The position numbers were made by a program, and so were the translations under genes. From Flavobacteriia bacterium (GTDB lineage Bacteria; Bacteroidota; Bacteroidia; Flavobacteriales_D; Crocinitomicaceae), in assembly GCA_009925805.1 (NCBI GenBank), contig RFQF01000006.1:1-28359 (forward strand): a DNA stretch of 28,359 nt, in the 5' to 3' direction. The stretch's first letter is position 1; every line of letters begins with the position of its first letter. Below are positions 8,007 to 14,694 of the stretch, in pieces. Under the pieces are notes generated by a model. It had not been told where the DNA came from. It searched no databases and worked only from the letters and a program-made list of their open reading frames with translations.

Positions 8007-8023
8007 CTTAACCTATTAACAAA

Positions 8024-8167
8024 ATGAATATGGACAATTTTCTAATTTGTTTGGATATTATTCTTGGCTTGATTGCCATAAAGTATGTTTATGATATTAG
8101 AGCTTGTTTAAATAAAATCAACGCTAATCCGGAGTTGAAAAATAAACTATTGAAAAAATTTAAATAG
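8024..8167 (+). CDS. Possible 47-residue small membrane protein
   Basis: A short frame starting ATG at 8024 encodes MNMDNFLICLDIILGLIAIK, then YVYDIRACLNKINANPELKN and a basic tail (KLLKKFK) before TAG. It has one plausible membrane segment (residues about 6-22) with a charged C-terminus, and it ends before a strong terminator at 8211-8247. It could be the last gene of the CNGKC operon. There is no clear ribosome binding site, but that means little in this phylum. Codon use is AT-rich compared with the neighbours. Chance is a real alternative. Confidence 0.4.
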   Translation: MNMDNFLICLDIILGLIAIKYVYDIRACLNKINANPELKNKLLKKFK

Positions 8168-8210
8168 GCATAAAAAGATAATTCTGTAAATAGACATACT
8201 AATTCAATTA

Positions 8211-8247
8211 AAACAATGGAGCAGTGCTGCTTCATTGTTTTTTTTTT
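8211..8247 (+). terminator. Rho-independent terminator
   Basis: The arms AACAATGGAGCAG and CTGCTTCATTGTT pair (one G-T wobble) around a tiny loop and are followed by a run of about ten T. It closes the CNGKC/outer-membrane/lipoprotein operon and insulates gltX. Between it and gltX (8248-8362) I see only a promoter and a short AATCC-rich stretch. Confidence 0.85.
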
Positions 8248-8341
8248 AATAATTGAATCCGCACCTTCTATTTTTAGTAAACAATCAAAAATCCAATCCG
8301 AATCCTAATCCAAAGACCATTATCTTATTACGCCTATTGAT

Positions 8342-8349
8342 TACCTTTG
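8342..8349 (+). promoter_or_regulatory. Bacteroidota -7 box TACCTTTG for gltX
   Basis: An exact TAnnTTTG match ending 13 bases before the gltX ATG, giving a predicted leader of under ten bases. No clean TTTG -33 element was identified. Confidence 0.6.
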
Positions 8350-8362
8350 TAAATAAATCATC

Positions 8363-9892
8363 ATGTCAAAACCCGTTCGCGTACGCTTTGCCCCTTCTCC
8401 TACAGGACCTTTACATATGGGAGGTGTTCGCACCGCATTGTACAATTACCTTTTTGCTAAAAAGCATCAGGGAACTTTTATTTTACGCATTGAAGATACC
8501 GACCAAACGCGCTTCGTTCCAGGGGCTCAGGAGTACATTGTAGATGCCCTAAAGTGGTGTGGAATTTTGCCATCAGAAGGCCCTAACATTGGCGGTGATT
8601 TTGGGCCCTATGTGCAATCTGAACGCCAAGCTATGTACCAACCCTATGCGGAACAACTGGTTGCCGAAGATAAAGCCTACTATGCCTTCGATACGGCCGA
8701 GGATTTAGATCGCATGCGCGATCAAGCAAAGGAAATGGGAATGCCCAACTGGCAATACAACAGTGTTACACGAGCTACCATGAAAAACGCGCTTTCGTTG
8801 CCGCAGACGGAAGTAGCGCAGCGAATCGCCAACGGCGAACCGTATGTAATCCGAATGAAAATGCCTCGAAACGAAGAGGTACGGTTTCACGACCTCATTC
8901 GCGGCTGGGTGGTGGTAAATACCAACAACCTGGATGATAAAGTATTGTTCAAAAGCGACGGAATGCCCACGTACCACTTGGCGAATGTTGTGGATGATTA
9001 CACCATGCAAATTTCTCACGTAATCCGAGGAGAAGAATGGTTGCCCTCTGCTCCGTTGCATGTATTACTTTATCAGGCGTTTGGGTGGGACGCTCCGGAA
9101 TTTGCCCATTTACCCCTCTTGTTGAGACCTGACGGCAATGGAAAACTCTCCAAGCGCGACGGAGATCGTTTGGGTTTTCCCGTATTCCCCACGAATTGGA
9201 CCACCGCTGAAGGCGAATTATACTCGGGTTATCGCGAAAAAGGGTACTTACCTGAGGCCTTCATTAATATGTTGGCTTTGCTGGGATGGAATCCTGGGAC
9301 ACCGCAAGAAATTTTTACCTTGGAGGAATTAGTAGAAGCCTTTTCTTTAGAAAGAGTTTCTAAATCAGGAGCAAAATTCGATCCCGAAAAAACGAAGTGG
9401 TTTCAACAAAGCTGGTTAAGAATGCAAGCTGATGCAGACATCGCCAAGGGATTGAAAGCAACAAATCCTACCCTAAACATTTCTGATTCCGCTTTGGAAA
9501 CCTTGGTGGGATTGATGAAGGAACGCGCCACCTTTGCAGAAGATATTTTAACAGATGGGGCTTATTTCTTAGCTAATCCAAGTGCATTTGATACGGAAAC
9601 GATTCGTAAAAAATGGAAAACAGAAACTACAGGTTATATGAATGAATGGCTGGATCGTTTATCGGGGATTTCGGAGTTTAACTCAGCGAACATCGAAGCT
9701 GCTTTCAAGGGATATTTGGAAGAGAAAGGATTGGGTATAGGTGCGGTTTTGCTCCCTTATCGCCTTTCCGTTACAGGTGTGGGGGCTGGACCTGGGATGT
9801 TCGAGATCAGTGCGTTTCTGGGAAAAGAGGAAGTTTTGCACCGCATGAAAACGAACCTTCCCACCATTGAAGCAATGCTGCATGAAGCATAA
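8363..9892 (+). CDS. gltX: Glutamyl-tRNA synthetase
   Basis: A 509-residue class I aminoacyl-tRNA synthetase that charges tRNA-Glu with glutamate in the cytoplasm. The N-terminus RFAPSPTGPLHMGGVRTALY carries the HIGH-type motif as HMGG (residues 18-21). LRIEDTDQTR follows, and the KMSKS-type loop is KLSKRDGD from residue 261. Length and order match the bacterial discriminating GluRS family. The C-terminal anticodon-binding part (about 340-509) is intact. Its end overlaps the start of folB by 11 bases, so the two are probably co-transcribed. Confidence 0.98.
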   Translation: MSKPVRVRFAPSPTGPLHMGGVRTALYNYLFAKKHQGTFILRIEDTDQTRFVPGAQEYIVDALKWCGILPSEGPNIGGDFGPYVQSERQAMYQPYAEQLVAEDKAYYAFDTAEDLDRMRDQAKEMGMPNWQYNSVTRATMKNALSLPQTEVAQRIANGEPYVIRMKMPRNEEVRFHDLIRGWVVVNTNNLDDKVLFKSDGMPTYHLANVVDDYTMQISHVIRGEEWLPSAPLHVLLYQAFGWDAPEFAHLPLLLRPDGNGKLSKRDGDRLGFPVFPTNWTTAEGELYSGYREKGYLPEAFINMLALLGWNPGTPQEIFTLEELVEAFSLERVSKSGAKFDPEKTKWFQQSWLRMQADADIAKGLKATNPTLNISDSALETLVGLMKERATFAEDILTDGAYFLANPSAFDTETIRKKWKTETTGYMNEWLDRLSGISEFNSANIEAAFKGYLEEKGLGIGAVLLPYRLSVTGVGAGPGMFEISAFLGKEEVLHRMKTNLPTIEAMLHEA

Positions 9893-10235
9893 GATACATG
9901 TTCATGGAATTCGTTGCTATGCCTATCATGGATGTATGGAGGAGGAGGCACGCATTGGCGGACATTACACGGTAGATGTAACGATTGACACCGACTTTTC
10001 AAAAGCCGCATCCAGCGATGAATTGATTGACACCGTGGATTATTGTGCGGTTCAGCAAATTGTGGCCGAAGAAATGGCCATCCGTTCTAAATTAATTGAA
10101 CACGTGGGACAACGCATTTTTACTCGAATTCAACGTGAATTAAGAGGTATCGACGCCCTTCGTGTGGAGATTCATAAATGGGCTCCACCAATCGACGGCG
10201 ATACACAGCAAGTATCGGTTGTTTTAGAGGGGTAA
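9882..10235 (+). CDS. folB: Dihydroneopterin aldolase
   Basis: A 117-residue FolB-type enzyme of folate synthesis, converting 7,8-dihydroneopterin to 6-hydroxymethyl-dihydropterin and glycolaldehyde. Landmarks are GIRCYAYHGCMEEEARIG with catalytic-site E22, TVDYCAVQQIV with Y53, LIEHVGQRI (substrate-binding E72), and EIHKWAPPIDG with catalytic K98. These align well with the known E22, Y54, E74 and K100 of the family. I chose the ATG at 9882, giving MKHKIHVHG, over an in-frame ATG 15 bases upstream, because the former matches family length. It overlaps the gltX stop. The methyltransferase gene converges on it from the other strand, with a 12-base gap. Confidence 0.95.
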   Translation: MKHKIHVHGIRCYAYHGCMEEEARIGGHYTVDVTIDTDFSKAASSDELIDTVDYCAVQQIVAEEMAIRSKLIEHVGQRIFTRIQRELRGIDALRVEIHKWAPPIDGDTQQVSVVLEG

Positions 10236-10247
10236 TTTCTTCAGCAG

Positions 10248-11012
10248 CTATTTCTTCTTAAATACCATGATCTTCATAGGGTCTTGCGGGGTACCTGGCC
10301 AATAATAATCTTGCGCGTTACGCACAACATGATCCGCAATATTCTCAAAACGATGACTCACCTTAAAAAAACGGTTGAGGATACGCCAAAAACGGACGTT
10401 AACTTTGTTTTTATAGTTGGTGAAACTTCTACATGGCGCCAAAGTGGGATGGTAAAAGCCCCAATAATGCGCTAACTCAAATCCTTGCGCATCAAAGATA
10501 TTCTTCCATGCATCAAATGCCCGAAATTTCTGATAATCGCTCGACTGAGAAGGAATTTGTTCCGGAGCAAATTCTAAGGCCACTATCGCGCCACCTTCAT
10601 GCAACCATCCATGCGCCTTGGATAATAACACCTCAAGTTCGCTGTCTTGCATGATATGTCCTAGTACCGTTATCGACAAAAACAAACTAAGTTGACCTTC
10701 CTTGCACCCAATTTCCTCGGGGAGACAGTAATGGATATTGTTCCTCCCGTTGCGTTGCGTTGCTTTTTCAAGCGCCGTTTGTGAAATATCACAAGCCATT
10801 ACCGACTGAAATCGGTGGGATAACCGATTCGAAAAGTCGCCGACACCGCAACCAAAATCCAAAGCCAACTCCTGAGGCAACGAAATTTCGGATAAAACAT
10901 GCTCTATTGCGTTGATTCTTGCGGCTTGGTCGTACGCATAAATCATAGGGTTGGACCACCCGGTATGACCAAACGTTTTTACACGTTCATCCCAAAACGA
11001 AGCCCTTTCCAA
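10248..11012 (-). CDS. Class I SAM-dependent methyltransferase
   Basis: A 254-residue protein with a Rossmann-type methyltransferase fold. Motif I is LALDFGCGVGDFSNRL (residues about 49-64), motif II VMACDISQTALEKA, and the later LSITVLGHIM and LHEGGAIVALEFAP fit motifs IV and post-I regions of the Methyltransf_11 group. The C-terminal third (YWGFYHPTLAPCRSF and the WRILNRFFKV region) is not diagnostic. It starts seven bases after the stop of the BtuG-like gene, so it probably lies in the transcript that passes the cobalamin riboswitch. The substrate is unknown; the B12 link is inferred from position only. Confidence 0.8.
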   Translation of the reverse strand: MERASFWDERVKTFGHTGWSNPMIYAYDQAARINAIEHVLSEISLPQELALDFGCGVGDFSNRLSHRFQSVMACDISQTALEKATQRNGRNNIHYCLPEEIGCKEGQLSLFLSITVLGHIMQDSELEVLLSKAHGWLHEGGAIVALEFAPEQIPSQSSDYQKFRAFDAWKNIFDAQGFELAHYWGFYHPTLAPCRSFTNYKNKVNVRFWRILNRFFKVSHRFENIADHVVRNAQDYYWPGTPQDPMKIMVFKKK

Positions 11013-11019
11013 GAGGGTC

Positions 11020-12264
11020 TTATTGCTTCAAGATTTTACAAACGCTGCCTTCACATTGAAGCGTATAAACGCCTGCAGGCAGCGAAGAAAGATTCAACGT
11101 TTCATCCGAGGAAACCATCACCGTTTTACCCAACGCATCAACTAATCGTTTGTCGCCTTGCAAGTTAACGTTAATATGGTCACTGCACGGATTTGGCGAC
11201 ACCATCAAGAAATCGGTAGATTCGTTCATTCCTGCCAAAGGTCGAACATCAAAGGCAATCGTTCCAGGAGCTACCCCCGCAAAGAACTGACTGAGTTCTG
11301 TGTTGTTTTGGTCGAATATTCGCACCTTTCCATAGCTTAAAAAATCCGTTTCTGAACAATATAAATGCTGGCTTACCGGCTCTTGCGCTAAGTCGTAGTA
11401 GTTAGTTTGGTGACCTACCAAAGGACCTACGTTATTCATCAAACCAATATCGAACGCATTTAGATCGGATTGCATGGAGATTTGATAAATCAATTTATCG
11501 TCACGCAGGGCTGATGTACCGCAACCTGTCGCTGCCGCGAGATTCACCGTAGCATTTGATGAAAAATCGAGCGCGACTTTAGAAACGGAGGCGCCTGACC
11601 AATCTTTGTTATTTACTGTATAAAGATAGTTTCCGTATTTTACCAAATTGTCTGGATTCTTGGCATCTTGGCCTAAATCCAACTCGTTTCCATAAGTCAA
11701 ATTGGATAATTCCAAGATACCCAAGATCCCTTTTTCATTCCCTAAGTCGTAACCGTTATTCACGGCTATGTACGCTTTGCTACCATCCAAAACGATGTTT
11801 TGTGTAGCCCATTTAGGCCCCTGTACCGTATCGATTGCGGTGATTAAGTTCAGGTTGTTGGCGTCGTACACGTGCAAGTACGAGCTGTAGGTGGTGAGGT
11901 ATTCTCCACGGGTTGCGACTAATTTTCCTTGGTAAAAAGCCAAATTACGCACGCCAGGACAATTTACCTCATCGAGCAGTGCATGGGAATTTAAATCGTA
12001 TTTCAAGATTTTGGAATCCGCTGCCACGTAGTACACGTTGCCTTCAATGATGAGGTCGGAAGCAAAGCGCATACCGCTGATGGAGCTAACTTGCTGGTAG
12101 CTTTGGGTCGCGGGGTTGTAGCTTCCCACGGTAACCGGCACGCCTTGTACACCTGTTTGGTAATCGAAGTACCCTTCGTTGAGTATGAGGACTTGGTGAA
12201 GGTAATTTTGGGAAAATAAGGTGAAAAACAATCCCGAGAATACGATAAAGAAAATCTGTTTCAT
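11020..12264 (-). CDS. T9SS-exported DUF5074/YncE-like beta-propeller, candidate BtuG-like cobalamin-binding protein
   Basis: A 414-residue secreted protein. Residues 1-19 are a signal peptide. The body reads VLILNEGYFDY, then SYNPATQSY, then repeated blade-like units with YLHVYDANNLNL, AYIAVNNGYDLG, LVKYGNYLYTVNN and HLYCSETDFLSYG, the style of DUF5074/YncE seven-bladed propellers. The last ~65 residues form a type A T9SS sorting domain, with SPNPCSDHINVNL followed by LPAGVYTLQCEGSVCKILKQ, so it should cross the outer membrane and be anchored on or released from the surface. In Bacteroides, BtuG is a surface propeller that captures cobalamin for BtuB. The cobalamin riboswitch upstream in the same orientation makes that role plausible here, though cobalamin binding is inferred. 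Gut BtuG proteins are lipoproteins; this one uses T9SS. Confidence 0.82.
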   Translation of the reverse strand: MKQIFFIVFSGLFFTLFSQNYLHQVLILNEGYFDYQTGVQGVPVTVGSYNPATQSYQQVSSISGMRFASDLIIEGNVYYVAADSKILKYDLNSHALLDEVNCPGVRNLAFYQGKLVATRGEYLTTYSSYLHVYDANNLNLITAIDTVQGPKWATQNIVLDGSKAYIAVNNGYDLGNEKGILGILELSNLTYGNELDLGQDAKNPDNLVKYGNYLYTVNNKDWSGASVSKVALDFSSNATVNLAAATGCGTSALRDDKLIYQISMQSDLNAFDIGLMNNVGPLVGHQTNYYDLAQEPVSQHLYCSETDFLSYGKVRIFDQNNTELSQFFAGVAPGTIAFDVRPLAGMNESTDFLMVSPNPCSDHINVNLQGDKRLVDALGKTVMVSSDETLNLSSLPAGVYTLQCEGSVCKILKQ

Positions 12265-12298
12265 AGCGCTTTATATTGGTTTAAAAAATACATTCATT

Positions 12299-12382
12299 CT
12301 ACCACAAACCAAGGGAAACGCGCAGGTATAGAGCATACCCGTTGGCGAGTCCGACTTTAATCTGAAGTCTTTTCTCTGTGCT
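12299..12382 (-). pseudogene. Possible 3' remnant of an outer-membrane beta-barrel gene (btuB?)
   Basis: Directly after the 3' end of the cobalamin riboswitch, one minus-strand frame reads STEKRLQ and continues as IKVGLANGYALYLRVSLGLW before a TAG at 12299-12301. Hydrophobic residues alternate with polar or small ones over two strand-length stretches separated by NG, and the reading ends in an aromatic residue. That is how outer-membrane barrels end. No start codon or upstream part exists; the frame runs straight into the riboswitch. In many Bacteroidota a cobalamin riboswitch is followed by btuB and then a btuG-like gene, so a deletion of btuB leaving its last ~27 codons would give this arrangement. 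The stretch is short, so chance is possible. Confidence 0.45.
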
Positions 12383-12384
12383 AA

Positions 12385-12532
12385 GGCAAGTCTTCTGGCT
12401 CGTACCAACACGTGTCACCTTCCCGTTTTCACAGTGGTTATCGACCGCTTACAGTACTTACAGCTGCAGATACAGCTCCGGAATTGCACCGGATTCCTTT
12501 TTAATTCCGCATAGGCGGAAACCAAAGCACGG
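12385..12532 (-). promoter_or_regulatory. Cobalamin riboswitch
   Basis: On the minus strand this stretch carries the cobalamin aptamer landmarks in order: GTGCTTTGGTTTCC at the 5' side, AAAAAGGAATCCGGTGCAAT then TCCGG, the B12-box region GAGCTGTATCTGCAGCTGTAAG split around the core, a CACTG...GGGAAGG arm, and the 3' closing segment GAGCCAGAAGACTTGCC. Such aptamers repress expression of B12 uptake and B12-dependent pathway genes when adenosylcobalamin is present. It begins only 24 bases after the stop of the DUF6580-like gene and points to the BtuG-like gene and methyltransferase. I did not resolve an expression platform; the sequence right after the aptamer looks like a gene remnant. Confidence 0.9.
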
Positions 12533-12556
12533 TGTAAAATTAACGATAATAAGTAA

Positions 12557-13120
12557 TTAGGAACGTACGGAGGCTTTAATTCCTTCCAATTTAGGTTCAA
12601 GAAAATGGAAAAGCCCAAACAGAGCCACACCGTAGACAAGATTTCCTAAAAGTGTTCCTCCGAAGAAAGGAATCCCCGCGGCGTAACAAGCCATAAGGCC
12701 AGAAAAAGTTGGGGGATATATCGGCGAACCTATCCAAACCCCGAAATTAGACACCAAGAAAAAGATGATTGCTGCTCCGAAGCTGGTGAAAATCAAACGT
12801 AACGGGGTGACTTTAGCAAGAGAAAAAATTCCGAGTAGTGCAATGAGTGCATACGAACCATATTGCCAATAAAATCCTTGATAAAACCAAACGAAATCAG
12901 GGGAATCATAGATTACGTTGTTGATGAATAAATCGCTCAACCAAGTAGCCATTAGCGGGATGAGAAACGCTTGCCATTTTCGGGTAAAATGCGCCGCACC
13001 GAATAACGAGATGGCCGCGAGCGGTGTAAAATTGTAAGGATGCGGAAGCAAACGGCTTACAACAGCAATCAAAATGAGCGCAAGGACCAGGCTAGTACGG
13101 AGGGTTAATGTTGGTTTCAT
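12557..13120 (-). CDS. DUF6580-type integral membrane protein, putative transport component
   Basis: A 187-residue polytopic membrane protein with about five hydrophobic segments. The N-terminus reads VVSRLLPHPYNFTPLAAISLFGAAHF, and ATWLSDLFINNVIY and FFGGTLLGNLVYGVALFGL are also typical of the family called DUF6580 putative transport protein in Bacteroidota. The shape and size recall substrate-binding S components of ECF-type vitamin transporters. It is encoded just upstream of the cobalamin riboswitch in the same direction, so a vitamin or cobalamin link is plausible but unproven. No riboswitch precedes this gene: the 130 bases upstream hold only an inverted pair GTCAAC/GTTGAC. Confidence 0.75.
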   Translation of the reverse strand: MKPTLTLRTSLVLALILIAVVSRLLPHPYNFTPLAAISLFGAAHFTRKWQAFLIPLMATWLSDLFINNVIYDSPDFVWFYQGFYWQYGSYALIALLGIFSLAKVTPLRLIFTSFGAAIIFFLVSNFGVWIGSPIYPPTFSGLMACYAAGIPFFGGTLLGNLVYGVALFGLFHFLEPKLEGIKASVRS

Positions 13121-13249
13121 AAAGCATCGGTTTAGTCAACTCAACCCTCAACCTCTACAAAAAGTTCAGTTGTTCCTGTTGACATGGTAAAATTAAGAAA
13201 AAACTTTTAGGAAACCCCGAGAAATGAACATCCATTTAAGCAGAAACCC

Positions 13250-13891
13250 TTAAAATTTAAGCGCTTTTTCTTTCTCTGGATCCTCTTTAAATTTCTCGTT
13301 ATCAAAGCCGGTGCTAAACACTTTATCCCAAAAAGAGTTACTTACCCCAAAACCTAAGTGTTCGTTGTGGTAGTGGTGCATGAGATGATTTCTCCAAAGG
13401 GGTCGCATGAATGGAAAAGGAGGTTCCCATGCATGAATGGCATAGTGGGTTGAAGCATACAGTAAATAGCCAAAAATAAACCCGGGGAAAAATGCAAAAA
13501 CCCAAGATCCTAAAAAGAGAAATTGCACCCCAAATAAGGTAGAGGATAATACTAAACTGGGAACCAACGGCATGAACAACCGTTGTTTATCACGTGGGTA
13601 TTCATGGTGATTTCCGTGGATGATATAAACAAATTTTTTGAATTTGAAATTATCGCTTACCCAATGGAATAAAAAGCGATGCGCGAAATACTCAAATAAA
13701 GTCCAAAACAACATAGCTCCAAAAAAAACCAACACGATTTGCCAACCTAGGTATTTTTTTGAAGCTAACAATAACAAAAACCCCAATAATGGAAGATACA
13801 CTCCCCAAATTACCAACGGATGCGTCTTGGTTAAAAACTCAAGAAAGCGACTATCAAAAAGCTTGGCTTGACCATTTTTCGGAGTTTTCAT
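13250..13891 (-). CDS. Sterol desaturase/fatty acid hydroxylase superfamily protein
   Basis: A 213-residue membrane di-iron oxygenase. Histidine boxes are present in order: HRFLFHW, HGNHHEYPRDKQR, HYAIH, and HLMHHYHNEHLGFGVSN, spread between four hydrophobic helices. That pattern matches the fatty acid 2-hydroxylase/sterol desaturase superfamily, and the HGNHHEYPRD box is closest to fatty acid 2-hydroxylases (Scs7/FA2H-like). A role in hydroxylating membrane lipid acyl chains, for example of sphingolipids or other Bacteroidota lipids, is plausible; the substrate is not shown by sequence. It stands alone: DUF6580 is 130 bases downstream on the same strand, and the polysaccharide operon ends 188 bases upstream. 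Confidence 0.88.
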   Translation of the reverse strand: MKTPKNGQAKLFDSRFLEFLTKTHPLVIWGVYLPLLGFLLLLASKKYLGWQIVLVFFGAMLFWTLFEYFAHRFLFHWVSDNFKFKKFVYIIHGNHHEYPRDKQRLFMPLVPSLVLSSTLFGVQFLFLGSWVFAFFPGFIFGYLLYASTHYAIHAWEPPFPFMRPLWRNHLMHHYHNEHLGFGVSNSFWDKVFSTGFDNEKFKEDPEKEKALKF

Positions 13892-13989
13892 AGAAAATTA
13901 TTTAGAAAAGAACTTAAAGTCATGTAAAAATAACGACTAGAAACAACATCATGTCGCATTTTTCAAAACCAAAATTACAATGAGTTGTG

Positions 13990-14011
13990 AAAATTGAGAG
14001 CGCCTCATTTT
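13990..14011 (-). terminator. Weak candidate terminator after the polysaccharide operon
   Basis: On the minus strand AAAATGAG and CTCAATTTT can pair across a GCGCT loop with one bulged base, ending in a short T run. It sits about 70 bases after the sugar transferase stop. The stem is short and imperfect, so this is a weak call. Confidence 0.3.
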
Positions 14012-14079
14012 GGAAAAATTGTTAAACTGGGGAAAGTCCCACGGTTGAATAATAAGGATAGCATAAGAATTAAAATTCC

Positions 14080-14694
14080 CTAGGATTGATGACGACGTAC
14101 GTTCTTTGGTTGAAACAACCGTAATGCTGTATTAATTACAACATGAACATCGCTTAAGACAGAGGCGCTACGTTGATATTCGAGGTTTATCCGAATTTTT
14201 TCGGGCATAATCTCTTCCAAATAGGTTCGCTCGGGGTCCGTACTTTGCGCCAACAACTTGTTCTCCTCAAAATACTTCAAAGAGGCCACATCGGTGATGC
14301 CGGGCTTATAGTCGAGTACTTTTCGTTGGGCTTCATTGTATTTATTGACGTATTCTGCCACCTCAGGGCGGGGACCTACTACGCTCATTTCTCCCATTAA
14401 AACATTTAAAAATTGCGGGAATTCGTCCAATTTGACCTTGCGAATCACATACCCGATGCGGGTTATTCTGGGGTCTCGCTCCCCTACCGTGAGCTTCCCT
14501 TCCAAATCGGCTTTTGGGCGCATAGAACGAAATTTCAACAGCTTAAAGGGTTTTCCATGCAAGCCTATCCGCTCCTGACGATAAAACACCCCTCCCCTGG
14601 ATTCGAGAAGAATGCAAAGCGCCAGCAAGCATCCCAAAGGCAAAAAAAGCATCAACATACCGAGCGCCACGACCACATCGAATGTTCGCTTCAT
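14080..14694 (-). CDS. Initiating sugar transferase (bacterial sugar transferase, WcaJ/ExoY type)
   Basis: A 204-residue polyprenyl-phosphate sugar-1-phosphate transferase, the kind that loads the first sugar of a repeat unit onto undecaprenyl phosphate at the inner membrane. One N-terminal membrane hairpin (residues about 7-30) precedes the catalytic part. Motifs are GGVFYRQERIGLHGKPFKLLKFRSM, here seen as RQERIG and KFRSMR, then KLDEFPQFLNVLMGEMS, VVGPRPEV and YKPGITDVASLKY. It is the short form without the N-terminal five-helix domain of WbaP/WcaJ. It is the last gene of a six-gene operon, and its ATG overlaps the TGA of the preceding aminotransferase. The sugar is unknown. Confidence 0.93.
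   Translation of the reverse strand: MKRTFDVVVALGMLMLFLPLGCLLALCILLESRGGVFYRQERIGLHGKPFKLLKFRSMRPKADLEGKLTVGERDPRITRIGYVIRKVKLDEFPQFLNVLMGEMSVVGPRPEVAEYVNKYNEAQRKVLDYKPGITDVASLKYFEENKLLAQSTDPERTYLEEIMPEKIRINLEYQRSASVLSDVHVVINTALRLFQPKNVRRHQS

Noticed and set aside
12378..12560. Plus-strand 60-residue frame
   Set aside because: It lies antisense to the cobalamin riboswitch and has no protein-like pattern of its own.
13135..13185. GTCAAC/GTTGAC inverted pair as a second riboswitch or terminator before the DUF6580 gene
   Set aside because: The arms are six bases with a long loop, and no cobalamin aptamer landmarks are present.
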